DNA of 64,000 nucleotides from Pseudomonas mucidolens (lineage in GTDB: Bacteria; Pseudomonadota; Gammaproteobacteria; Pseudomonadales; Pseudomonadaceae). The DNA lies in the NCBI RefSeq assembly GCF_900106045.1, contig NZ_LT629802.1, positions 1,798,001 through 1,862,000 on the forward strand, given 5' to 3'. This document shows, one piece after another, positions 27,043-36,800 of this stretch. The notes beneath the pieces were generated by a model. The model was given only the letters and a program-made list of their open reading frames with translations, did not search any database and was not told where the DNA came from. The stretch's first letter is position 1. Each line of letters starts with the position of its first letter. The position numbers and the translations under genes are program-made.

Positions 27043-28746
27043 ATGAACGCTGTAAGCCTGGACCAAGCAGAACGCATCTGGCTGAACGCCTACCTGCCCG
27101 GCGTGCCCACCGACATCGACGCCGGCATCGAGGACTACCCATCGTTGCGCGAGGTGTTTCTCGAGCACTTGCACAAGTACCGCGACCGCGTGGCTTACGT
27201 CAGCATTGGCACCGAAATGACCTACGCCGACTGGCAGGCCCAAGGCATCGCCTTCGCCGCCTGGCTTCAGGCCCAGGGTGTGCGCAAGGGCGACCGTGTG
27301 GCCTTGATGATGCCCAATTGCTTGCAGTACCCGATCTGCCTGTTGGGCACCATTCTGGCTGGCGCGGTGGTGGTCAACGTCAACCCGCTGTACACCTCCC
27401 ACGAACTCAAGCACCTGCTCAAGGACAGCGGCGCGGAAACCGTGGTGATCTTCGAGAACTTCGCCCACACCCTGGAAAAAGTCGTAGCCGGCAGCAACGT
27501 CAAGCGCATCGTGATCGCCGCCATCGGTGACTTGCTGGGCACCTTCAAGGGCGCGGCGATGAACTTCATCCTGCGCAGTGTGCAAAAACAGGTGCCGCCC
27601 TTCAAACTGCCGGGGGCGCTGCGTTTCAACAGCGTACTTAAACAGGGCAGGGGGCAGACGCACACCCCGGTGTCGCTGGAGCGCGAAGAACTGGCCTTCC
27701 TGCAATACACCGGCGGGACCACCGGCGATGCCAAAGGCGTGATGCTCAGTCACCGCAATATCATCGCCAATCTGTTGCAGGCCAAGGCGTGGGTCGGCGA
27801 CCAGTTGGACCAGAACCAGCAGGAAACCAACGTCACCCTGTTGCCGCTGTACCACATCTTTTCGCTGACCGTGAATTGCCTGATGTTCATGTGCCTGGGC
27901 GGGCGCAACATCCTGATCGCCAACCCGCGGGATGTGAAGCGCGTGCAGATGATCCTGCGCAAGGAACGTTTCAACGGCATCGCCGGCGTCAACACGCTGT
28001 TCAATGGTTTGCTGGAGAACAAGGAATTCTGTGCGCGGGATTTTTCCGATCTGCGCCTGGTCATCGCCGGCGGCATGGCGACTCATACCGCGGTGGCCAA
28101 GCGCTGGAAGGAGGTCACCGGTTTGCCGATCATCGAGGGCTACGGTCTCACGGAGTGCTCGCCGGTGGTGAGCATCAGCCCCATCGACATTGCGCGGATG
28201 CGCGAGATGGAATTCACTGGCACCATCGGTGTGCCGCTGCCGTCGACCTGGGTGCGTTTTGTGCGTGAAGACGGCGAGCTGGCCGAGGTGGGCGAGCAGG
28301 GCGAACTGCAGGTACGTGGTCCGCAGGTGATGAAGGGTTATTGGAAGCGCCCGACGGAAACCGCCGAGGTGCTGGATGCCGACGGTTGGTTTTCCACGGG
28401 CGATATCGGCGTGATGAACGAGCAGGGCTACATTCGGCTGGTGGACCGCAAGAAAGACATGATCCTGGTCTCGGGTTTCAACGTGTATCCCAATGAAATC
28501 GAAGACGTGGTGGCGTTGCATCCAGGTGTTGCGGAAGTCGCGGCGATTGGCGTGGAAGATGGGGTCACCGGGGAAAAGGTGAAGATCATTGTGGTGCGCA
28601 AGGATCCGAGCCTGACCCAGGAGCAATTGCTCGTGCATTGCCGGGAGTATCTGACCGGGTACAAGGTGCCGAAGTTTGTCGAGTTTCGTACCGAGGAACT
28701 GCCCAAAACCACGGTGGGCAAGGTACTGCGCAGGGCCTTGCGTTAG
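27043..28746 (+). CDS. fadD: Long-chain fatty acid-CoA ligase, FadD type
   Basis: A 567-residue AMP-forming acyl-CoA synthetase activating long-chain fatty acids at the inner membrane. Motifs: P-loop YTGGTTGDAKGV, GYGLTECSPVV, and the C-terminal swing domain with DRKKDMILVSGFNVYPNEIE and KTTVGKVLRR (catalytic Lys). The length fits Pseudomonas FadD1/FadD2 (about 562). It lies 30 bp behind the thiolase with AAGGAG 8 bp before ATG. It is the last gene of the beta-oxidation operon, with a REPIN after it. Confidence 0.95.
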   Translation: MNAVSLDQAERIWLNAYLPGVPTDIDAGIEDYPSLREVFLEHLHKYRDRVAYVSIGTEMTYADWQAQGIAFAAWLQAQGVRKGDRVALMMPNCLQYPICLLGTILAGAVVVNVNPLYTSHELKHLLKDSGAETVVIFENFAHTLEKVVAGSNVKRIVIAAIGDLLGTFKGAAMNFILRSVQKQVPPFKLPGALRFNSVLKQGRGQTHTPVSLEREELAFLQYTGGTTGDAKGVMLSHRNIIANLLQAKAWVGDQLDQNQQETNVTLLPLYHIFSLTVNCLMFMCLGGRNILIANPRDVKRVQMILRKERFNGIAGVNTLFNGLLENKEFCARDFSDLRLVIAGGMATHTAVAKRWKEVTGLPIIEGYGLTECSPVVSISPIDIARMREMEFTGTIGVPLPSTWVRFVREDGELAEVGEQGELQVRGPQVMKGYWKRPTETAEVLDADGWFSTGDIGVMNEQGYIRLVDRKKDMILVSGFNVYPNEIEDVVALHPGVAEVAAIGVEDGVTGEKVKIIVVRKDPSLTQEQLLVHCREYLTGYKVPKFVEFRTEELPKTTVGKVLRRALR

Positions 28747-28785
28747 ATCAAGAGGCGGTCTGTTTTCTCGGTTGCATGCCTCACC

Positions 28786-28886
28786 GTGTAGGCGCGAGCT
28801 TGCTCGCGAAGGCCGTTAACGATGACATGGGGAATCTGCGTTCCCGAGGCGTCCTCCGGTCTTTCGCGAGCAAGCTCGCGCCTACA
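28786..28886. repeat. REPIN between fadD and the Gfo/Idh gene
   Basis: GTAGGCGCGAGCTTGCTCGC near 28788-28807 and inverted GCGAGCAAGCTCGCGCCTAC near 28866-28885. It separates convergent fadD and the Gfo/Idh/MocA gene. Confidence 0.85.
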
Positions 28887-28894
28887 TACGAGCT

Positions 28895-30010
28895 TCACAC
28901 TTCACTCACCCTGACCCAACGCTCCTGCCGCGCGGCAAGCCGAATCGCCGCAGCCAAGCGCTCCACTTCCCACGCTGCGGCAAAATCGATGCCGGTCGAT
29001 CCCTGGCCTGCCAGCGCCATGATCAACTCATGCACTTCCAGTGTTTTCAGCTCGTTGTACCCCAACTGATGGCCTGCCGCCGGGCTGAACGCCGCGTACC
29101 CGGGCAGGGCTGGCCCGGCCAGCACACGCTGGAAACCGTCCTCCCCGGCGCGACACAGACGCAGTTCATTCAAGCGTTCCTGATCGAATGCCAGCGTTGC
29201 GCGTGTCCCGCTGATTTCAAAACTCAGGTGGTTCTTGTAGCCGCGCTTCAGCCAGCTGCTGCTGAGGGTTCCGCGCGCGCCGTGGGCAAACCGCAGCAAG
29301 GCGTGGACTTGATCGTCCACCACGATCGGACGCCGCTCGGCACTCCCGGCGCTGGCAGGACGTTGTGTGTGAATGGTCTGAGTGTCGGCACAGACGCTCT
29401 CGACATCCCCCACCAGAAACCGCGCCATGGACAGCAGATGACTGCCCAGGTCGGCCAATGCACCGCCGGCATGTTCCACGTCGCAACGCCATGACCAGGG
29501 CGACGCCGGATCGGCCATGAAATCTTCGCTGAATTCACCCTGGAAGCTGATGATCTGCCCCAACTCGCCGTTGTCGATCATCTGTCGGGCCAGAACAATC
29601 ATCGGGTTGTGCTGGTAGTTGTAGCCGACTCGCGTCACAACCCCGGCCGCGCTGGCGGCACGCCGCATGGCAGCGGCCTGCTCCAGGCTGACCGCCAGCG
29701 GCTTTTCGCAATACACCGCCTTGCCCGCCGCGACTGCGGCCATGGCCATTGGGTAATGAAGGTGGTTGGGGGTGGTGATGGCGACCACATCCACCGTCGG
29801 ATCGTCGATCAACTGTTGCCAGTCATTGTGGACCCTGGCAAACCCCCAGGCCGTGGCGCAGCGTCGGGCGCGCTCGACATCGGCGTCGGCCAGGGCCGCC
29901 AGTTTCAAGGTGACGGGTAGTTCAAACACCGCTCGTACGTTGTTGAACGCCAGCGCATGGGCGCGGCCCATGAAGCCTGTACCGATCAAGCCGACTCCGA
30001 GTTCTCGCAT
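28895..30010 (-). CDS. Gfo/Idh/MocA family oxidoreductase
   Basis: A 371-residue NAD(P)-dependent sugar or cyclitol dehydrogenase. N-terminal Rossmann motif GLIGTGFMGRAHA, the family EKP motif in YCEKPLAV (about residue 97), and a C-terminal alpha/beta domain with GGALADLGSHLL, whose Asp/His are the usual catalytic pair. The substrate cannot be named. It is monocistronic, and its start faces a 320-bp AT-rich spacer before the YCF48 gene. Confidence 0.9.
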   Translation of the reverse strand: MRELGVGLIGTGFMGRAHALAFNNVRAVFELPVTLKLAALADADVERARRCATAWGFARVHNDWQQLIDDPTVDVVAITTPNHLHYPMAMAAVAAGKAVYCEKPLAVSLEQAAAMRRAASAAGVVTRVGYNYQHNPMIVLARQMIDNGELGQIISFQGEFSEDFMADPASPWSWRCDVEHAGGALADLGSHLLSMARFLVGDVESVCADTQTIHTQRPASAGSAERRPIVVDDQVHALLRFAHGARGTLSSSWLKRGYKNHLSFEISGTRATLAFDQERLNELRLCRAGEDGFQRVLAGPALPGYAAFSPAAGHQLGYNELKTLEVHELIMALAGQGSTGIDFAAAWEVERLAAAIRLAARQERWVRVSEV

Positions 30011-30334
30011 TGCGGTGATCCTTTGGGATTAGGGTTTTCAGGAAGTGTATTTATGGAATAAAAATTCTCTAATATCAATAAGTGGAATAAAAATATCGAC
30101 TTTGTCCAGCCGCAGTGCCATCACTTTGGCGAATGCAGCTATATTCAGCTCCAAGGCAAAAGGCCTTCAGTTAACAAAAGATAACGTAGCGCTGATTGTC
30201 AGACGATTCGAAAGCCCGATAGGATGGCCCTGCTTTCACCAGTGGCTCTAGATTGCAGGTTTCAGGACAGTGTTCTGGGCTCGAGCGCTCGGGAAGGCGA
30301 TACGACCTAACAATAATAAATGGGAGAAAGGTCT
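30011..30334. other. Divergent promoter region
   Basis: About 324 bp between the Gfo/Idh gene and the YCF48 gene. It is AT-rich at 30045-30130, where TGGAATAAAAAT occurs twice (about 30054 and 30083), a possible direct-repeat binding site. Nothing else is recognised. Confidence 0.4.
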
Positions 30335-31384
30335 ATGAGTGAGCCTGTCATGGGTGTGGGTTTTTGCCGCCCGCGAGCGTCGCGCAAGGTCGCGGTGCTG
30401 GCCACAGCGCTCTCGCTGATGGGGACTGTGGTCTTTTCGACAACGGCCCAGGCTACAACTGACACCGCGCCGGCGGTGTTTGCCATTCAATCGGTCCTGG
30501 CCGAAAAAAGCCTGATGATTGACGTCGCCCACGCCGGCAAACGCCTGGTTGCGGTGGGTGATCGCGGGCATATCCTCTATTCCGATGATCAGGGCGCCCA
30601 TTGGACCCAGGCCAAGGTCCCGACCCGGCAACTGCTCACGGCGGTGTTTTTCATCGACGAGCAGCATGGCTGGGCGGTGGGGCACGACGCCAAGATTCTG
30701 GCCAGCAGCGATGCCGGGGCGACCTGGACCCAGCAGTTCGAAGACCGCAGCCGCGAAGCGCCACTGCTAGACGTGTTCTTCAATGATACCGAGCACGGGT
30801 TCGCCGTGGGTGCCTACGGTGCGCTGGTCGAGACCCGCGACGCTGGCAAGACCTGGGCAGATGTCAGCGATCGCCTGGACAACGAAGACCAATACCACCT
30901 CAACGCCATCGCCCGTATCAAGGGCGCAGGCCTGTTCATCGTCGGCGAGCAGGGCAGCATGTTCCGCTCCAGCGACGACGGGCACACCTGGGAAAAACTC
31001 GCAGGCCCTTACGAGGGCTCGCTGTTTGGGGTGATCGGCACCGCTCAGCCGAGGACGTTGCTGGTGTATGGCTTGCGCGGCAATCTCTACCGATCCACGG
31101 ATTTCGGTGATACCTGGCAACCGGTGGAACTGAAGGCGGCCCGTGGCGCCCTGGAGTTCGGGCTGTCGGGCGCGACGCTGCTGGACGACGGTTCACTGGT
31201 GGTGGTGGGCAACGGCGGCAGCGTGGTGGTGAGCCACGACGACGGGGTGAGCTTCAGCGTATTCAACCGCGCGGACCGGGTTTCCCTGTCGGCGGTGACG
31301 GCGGCAGGCAATGGCAACTTGATTCTGGTGGGACAGGGCGGCGTGCGCGTGGCCGCGCCAAACGGCGCCGCGCTGATCAAGTAA
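30335..31384 (+). CDS. YCF48-like beta-propeller protein
   Basis: A 349-residue exported protein. A signal peptide (VLATALSLMGTVVFSTTAQA) is followed by six to seven BNR/YCF48-type repeats marked by WxxG or GxxG...S.D.G..W (SDDQGAHWTQ, SSDAGATWTQ, TRDAGKTWAD, SSDDGHTWEK, STDFGDTWQP). It resembles photosystem II assembly-factor-like proteins that, in proteobacteria, sit beside RND/MMPL permeases. Here the RND gene starts 34 bp downstream. A periplasmic accessory role in RND-mediated transport is inferred. ATG 30335 (GGGAGAAAG upstream) is preferred to ATG 30320. Confidence 0.88.
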   Translation: MSEPVMGVGFCRPRASRKVAVLATALSLMGTVVFSTTAQATTDTAPAVFAIQSVLAEKSLMIDVAHAGKRLVAVGDRGHILYSDDQGAHWTQAKVPTRQLLTAVFFIDEQHGWAVGHDAKILASSDAGATWTQQFEDRSREAPLLDVFFNDTEHGFAVGAYGALVETRDAGKTWADVSDRLDNEDQYHLNAIARIKGAGLFIVGEQGSMFRSSDDGHTWEKLAGPYEGSLFGVIGTAQPRTLLVYGLRGNLYRSTDFGDTWQPVELKAARGALEFGLSGATLLDDGSLVVVGNGGSVVVSHDDGVSFSVFNRADRVSLSAVTAAGNGNLILVGQGGVRVAAPNGAALIK

Positions 31385-31418
31385 GCCAAGGCACAATAAT
31401 AAGAAGGCGGGGATCTAC

Positions 31419-33794
31419 ATGAGCAGTCATCACAACGACAAGGCGACGTTTCTGGAACGCCTGATTTTCAACAACCGCCCGGCAGTGATTGTCATCTGCC
31501 TGCTGGTCAGCGTCTTTCTGTTCTGGCAGGCGACGCTGATCCGGCCTTCTACCAGCTTCGAAAAAATGATCCCCCTCGAACATCCCTTCATCGTGAAGAT
31601 GATGGAGCACCGCAATGACCTGGCGAACCTGGGCAACACGGTGCGGATCTCGGTAGAAGCCAAGGACGGCGATATCTTCAACAAGGCGTACATGGAGACC
31701 CTGCGCCAGATCAATGACGAGGTGTTCTACATTCCCGGCGTCGACCGCTCCGGTCTCAAATCCTTGTGGAGCCCCAGCGTCCGCTGGACCGAAGTGACCG
31801 AAGAAGGTTTTGCCGGCGGCGAAGTGATCCCCCAAAGCTACGACGGCTCCCAGGAAAGCCTCGACCAGTTGCGCAATAACGTGCTCAAGTCCGGGCAAGT
31901 GGGGCGGCTGGTCGCCAACAATTTCAAGTCGAGCATCGTTGACATTCCGCTGTTGGAGTCTTATCCGGACCCCCAGGACCAGGGCACGTTACTGGCGCTG
32001 GACTACCAGAAATTTTCCCACGAGCTTGAAGAAAAGATCCGCGACAAGTTCGAAGCGCAAAACCCTAACGTGAAGATTCATATCGTCGGTTTCGCCAAGA
32101 AAGTCGGCGACCTGATCGATGGCCTGATCATGGTGGTGGTGTTCTTCGGCATCGCGTTCATCATCACCCTAGTGTTGCTGTACTGGTTCACCTGGTGTAT
32201 CCGCAGCACCATCGCGGTCCTGATCACCACGCTGGTGGCGGTCGTCTGGCAATTGGGTCTGATGCACGCGGCGGGCTTCGGGTTGGACCCGTATTCAATG
32301 CTGGTACCGTTCCTGATCTTTGCCATCGGCATTTCCCACGGCGTACAGAAAATCAACGGTATCGCGCTGCAATCCAGTGAGGCCGACAACGCGCTGACCG
32401 CCGCACGGCGTACCTTCCGCCAGCTGTTCCTGCCGGGAATGATCGCGATCCTCGCCGATGCCGTGGGTTTTATCACTTTGCTGATCATTGATATCGGGGT
32501 GATCCGCGAATTGGCCATCGGTGCCTCCATCGGCGTGGCGGTGATCGTGTTTACTAACCTGATCCTGCTACCAGTAGCGATTTCCTACGTCGGTATCAGC
32601 AAACGCGCCATCGAGCGCAGCAAAAAAGATGCAGTTCGCGAACATGCGCTTTGGCGGCTGCTGTCGAAATTTGCCAGCCCCAAGGTGGCCCCGGTCTCGA
32701 TCCTTCTCGCGCTGATCGCCTTTGGCGGCGGCCTCTGGTACAGCCAGAACCTGAAAATCGGCGACCTTGACCAGGGCGCGCCAGAGTTGCGCCCGGACTC
32801 GCGCTACAACAAAGACAACAACTTCATCATCAGCAACTATTCCACCAGTTCCGACGTCTTGGTGGTGATGGTCAAGACCAAGGCTGAAGGCTGCTCGCGG
32901 TATGAAGCCATGGCGCCTATCGATCAACTGATGTGGAAGATGCAGAACACCGAGGGCGTGCAGTCGGCGATTTCCCTGGTGACAGTCTCCAAGCAGATGA
33001 TCAAGGGCATGAACGAGGGCAACCTGAAATGGGAAACCCTGTCGCGCAACCCGGATGTACTGAACAGCTCTATCGCCCGCGCCGATGGCCTGTACAACAA
33101 CAGCTGTTCGGTGGCGCCGGTGCTGATCTTCCTCAATGACCACAAGGCCGAAACCCTCGACCGCGCCGTGCATGCGGTGCAGGAGTTTGCCAAGGAGAAC
33201 AACAAGGACGGCCTGGAATTTATCCTCGCCGCCGGTAACGCCGGTATCGAGGCCGCCACCAACGAGGTGATCAAGGAGTCGGAGCTGATCATCCTGCTGC
33301 TGGTGTACCTGTGTGTGGCGACCATGTGCATGATCACCTTCCGCTCCTGGGCGGCGACCCTGTGCATCGTCTTGCCGCTGGTGCTGACCTCGGTACTGGG
33401 CAACGCGCTAATGGCGTTCATGGGCATCGGTGTCAAGGTCGCGACCTTGCCGGTGGTGGCGCTGGGCGTGGGGATTGGCGTGGACTACGGCATCTACATC
33501 TACAGCCGTCTGGAAAGTTTCCTGCGCGCCGGGCTGCCGTTGCAGGAGGCGTACTACCAGACGCTGAAATCCATCGGTAAGGCCGTGCTCTTCACCGGCC
33601 TGTGCCTGGCGATCGGCGTGTGCACCTGGATCTTCTCGGCGATCAAGTTCCAGGCGGACATGGGCCTGATGCTCACCTTCATGCTGCTGTGGAACATGTT
33701 CGGCGCGCTGTGGCTGCTGCCGGCGCTGGCGCGGTTCCTGATCAAGCCAGAGAAATTGGCGGGGCAGAAGGGCAATTCGCTGTTCGCGCACTGA
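31419..33794 (+). CDS. RND/MMPL-type transporter permease
   Basis: A 791-residue inner-membrane protein with the RND duplicated plan. TM1 is at about 24-44, with a periplasmic domain at 45-215. TM2-6 run from about 220 to 400 (IDGLIMVVVFFGIAFIITLVLL, then a sterol-sensing-like block). A second half follows, with TM7 at about 425, a periplasmic loop and TM8-12 (ELIILLLVYLCVATMCMITF, ALGVGIGVDYGIYIYSR). GIGVDYG is the usual proton-relay helix. It is cotranscribed with the YCF48 gene. In other genomes such pairs occur with DUF1302/DUF1329 genes, which are missing here. The cargo is unknown, probably lipidic or hydrophobic. Its last 35 codons are duplicated at 38789-38936. Confidence 0.9.
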   Translation: MSSHHNDKATFLERLIFNNRPAVIVICLLVSVFLFWQATLIRPSTSFEKMIPLEHPFIVKMMEHRNDLANLGNTVRISVEAKDGDIFNKAYMETLRQINDEVFYIPGVDRSGLKSLWSPSVRWTEVTEEGFAGGEVIPQSYDGSQESLDQLRNNVLKSGQVGRLVANNFKSSIVDIPLLESYPDPQDQGTLLALDYQKFSHELEEKIRDKFEAQNPNVKIHIVGFAKKVGDLIDGLIMVVVFFGIAFIITLVLLYWFTWCIRSTIAVLITTLVAVVWQLGLMHAAGFGLDPYSMLVPFLIFAIGISHGVQKINGIALQSSEADNALTAARRTFRQLFLPGMIAILADAVGFITLLIIDIGVIRELAIGASIGVAVIVFTNLILLPVAISYVGISKRAIERSKKDAVREHALWRLLSKFASPKVAPVSILLALIAFGGGLWYSQNLKIGDLDQGAPELRPDSRYNKDNNFIISNYSTSSDVLVVMVKTKAEGCSRYEAMAPIDQLMWKMQNTEGVQSAISLVTVSKQMIKGMNEGNLKWETLSRNPDVLNSSIARADGLYNNSCSVAPVLIFLNDHKAETLDRAVHAVQEFAKENNKDGLEFILAAGNAGIEAATNEVIKESELIILLLVYLCVATMCMITFRSWAATLCIVLPLVLTSVLGNALMAFMGIGVKVATLPVVALGVGIGVDYGIYIYSRLESFLRAGLPLQEAYYQTLKSIGKAVLFTGLCLAIGVCTWIFSAIKFQADMGLMLTFMLLWNMFGALWLLPALARFLIKPEKLAGQKGNSLFAH

Positions 33795-33807
33795 TCGGAC
33801 GCTGCAA

Positions 33808-33843
33808 CGACAAAGCCGCAAACCCAGGTTTGCGGCTTTGTCG
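33808..33843. terminator. Bidirectional terminator between RND and toxin-like gene
   Basis: Perfect 17-bp stem (CGACAAAGCCGCAAACC and its complement, 2-base loop) between two convergent genes. A diverged copy lies at 38949-38980. Confidence 0.85.
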
Positions 33844-33871
33844 TATCCAGTTCCGGGCTGTTTTGCCGAGA

Positions 33872-36800
33872 TCAAGGCGCTAGGGGCAAGAACCAGCGTT
33901 GCGCCAGGGCTTTGCCGAGCAGACCCCGGTGTACATCCACCACCGCGTAAGGGTTATCAGCCTTGGCCAGTTGTGAATGGTAGTGTTCCTTGCGTTGTTC
34001 CTTGGTTTTCAAATGGGCCACGCTGTAATCGGCTTTCGGGGTGTTGGCCGTTGCGTAGTGAAAATGCGCGTACCAGAGGGGACTACCGTTACGGTCATTG
34101 ATGGCGTACTCCTCGAGGAAATCCTTGCGCACACCCTTCAAGGCTATGCGTTCGCCGAGCCGCGCGACCTGGATCAGTTTTTTGTCGAACAAGTACTGAA
34201 GGTTGCCGTCGGTAGGCGGCAAGTGCAGGCTTAATTCGGTGCGCAACGCACTGCCTTTGGTTTTCAGCTGCGAAATGGCCTCTGACATTTGCTCGATCAG
34301 TGTTTGATCGGCCTGTGTGCGGGGCGTTTGCGAGGCGGTAAGAGCTCTTTCGAACTCCTCGGAAAGCTTGCCGAAGCGATTGGCCTCATTGTTGAGGATT
34401 TCCTCGATTTCCTGAGGAAAGCGGCAGCGCTTTTTGTAGCTTTCAGCATTCCCGAGATGTTTTTCCAGCTGCCCGAGCAGTTTGCGCACATCACCCTTGA
34501 CCACATCGAGAGACCTTGTTTTGGGCGGTGGGGCCGGACGCACTTCTTCGACGATGTCCCAGACGTCTCCATGACGCGAATACCGGGCAAGCAACTTGTC
34601 ATCGGCTTCGGAGCGCAGCTCGACGACTTCAATTGGAAAGTTTTCGCTGGCCGGTTTCAGGTCACCAATCAGCACGCCATTCTTGCGGGTTTTGATGACC
34701 TTTTTCTGAGGGCGCCCGGCAGCTGTTTTGGGCTGCCTGGGCGGGCGTTTGCGCGGTTGTGGCTCGGGTTTGACTTCTGCGGCCAATTTTTGCAACGCGT
34801 CCTGATACAGACCTTCGACCAGTCTGAGCAGCCTGTCGAAATAGGCTTCGTCAATCTCGTCGACATAGAGGGTTTTCATACCCTGCAAAGCGTCGAGGGA
34901 GTTACCATACTGCTCCGACAGGCTGGTGAGTATCTCAAGTTGTTCCGCTGGGGTCAGGTCGTATCTTCGCAGGTCGGAGTGGGAGCGCAGCTGTTCCCTC
35001 AATGACTCGAGGATGCTACGCAGGTTGTCGTCCAGGCCGAAATCGAAATCTTCGATAGCCATATACCAAAGCACATTCAACTGATTGGCTTTTGTGGTCA
35101 ATGCGTTACTTTCATGCCACGGCTTGTCCTCGGTCTGACGCTCGAACGCTGCGGCATCCAGGTTCAATAACTGCTCCAGGTAGCGGTCCCTGAGTTCATG
35201 CCAATAGGTCACACGATCGTAGATGTCACACACCTTATCCTTCTTCGTATCGATGACAGTCTCTCCCAGCTCTACATTTTCGAGCAGGATGTGTAGCTCG
35301 ATCATTAAGATATGGACGGCCTCGTCGGCACGTTCGATCACCCATTCCATCATGCTGCTAATGATCTCCGGGACTGTTTCAATACCCAGTTCGGCATGTT
35401 CGGGCAGGGTGTCCAGCACTTTCACAACGGTGCCGGTGTGCGTCTGGAGCAGTTCATAAAACTTTTCACGTATGCGCGTACGCTGCCTATCGGTAAAGTC
35501 GCTCCTCTTCTCCTTCTCGGACTGGGCCAGCAAATGTCTGGCAATGTTCAGGGCCTTTTTGTAATCGGTCTTTTGCGCATCCAGTTTGTACATCGCATCG
35601 AGCAGTTCGACCCGTCTTTGGGCCTTGCGCAGGCGCAGGTCCTTTACGCGTTTGGGTGGCATCCCCCCGCGCAGACGAAGGCGCAGATCCACGGTCCAGT
35701 TGCCGTGTGGGTTCGATTGCAACACCGGGCCGCTGCGTGCCGGATCGAGCGAATCAACGATCGTCGCGCTGCCATCCGATTGCGGGCTGACTTGATACAA
35801 ATGGTCTTCAACCAGGGCGTGCCATTTGTCGCCGATCACGTACAAACCCCTGAATATGCCATTTTCAAGCGGTTCAGGCAGTGACGCGGGGCGCGGCACC
35901 TGCAAGCTCAGCAGTCGGGCGTGTTGCTCCGGCGTCAGGCGGTGACGGGCGCTGGCGAAACTGAAATCCAGGCTCATGCCGGTGGCGTCGGGGTGTTCAC
36001 CGGGCAACGCGACGGGCCCTTCAAGAATGTCCGGCGTTTTGGGCACCGGCCACTGCTCTGGGATAACGCGTGGCGCGGGCGGGCTCATCGCGTGCTGCTT
36101 GAGGGTTTTGGGCAGCGGTGCATGAACAGCGGTGGCGGCGAGGAGCGGGATCGCCAGCATGCTGAGGTTGAGTAGCAAATCGACGGTGGCGAGTTCTCGT
36201 GTCAGCGGATCGTCGCTGGCCAGGGCCGGAATATCATGACTGGCGCTGGCTATCAGGCTCCATAGCCAAGTAGCGGCCACGATCGAGCCGGGCAGAAAAG
36301 GCGCCAACATCAACGTACCGAGCAGCAGGCTGCCGCCCTCGATAAACACCGCCCAGCGGCTTTCGCTGTTGGAGACCGAATCTCGATCGGCCTGGGCAAC
36401 CAGCGCTCGCGCAGTGCTGCCGTAGAGGTACTGCTGCAATTTGCCGTTGTGCAGAAATTGCAGCAACTCGTCGTTGACGCCGTTGATGGCGAGTGTCGCC
36501 GGAGCGGGTATTTCGGGGAGGCTGAACTCGTCGCCGCTAAGGAAACGCACAATGTGCGGCTCGCGGAAGCCGCCATTGGCATATACCGAGCGGGCGGTGT
36601 CGGGCAACCAGGTCAGGACACTGTTTTGCAGCTCCCCAGGTTCGACGATGGCTTCCAACAATGCCTGGCGCGTCGCGAATTGCTGCAGCGAGGGCGTGTA
36701 GAACGGGCGATAGAGCAGGTGCGGGCCCGTTTCAGCATCCTGCGGCTCGATGATAAACATATTGGTCACGGGATCGGGTCGGGCCTCGGGTTTGCGCAGC

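Noticed and set aside
26542..28638. A 698-codon open frame on the minus strand opposite thiolase and fadD
   Set aside because: It is antisense to clear enzyme genes, is rich in His/Gln/Arg/Val from reversed GC-rich codons, and shows no domain. It is a shadow of the wobble-biased coding strand.
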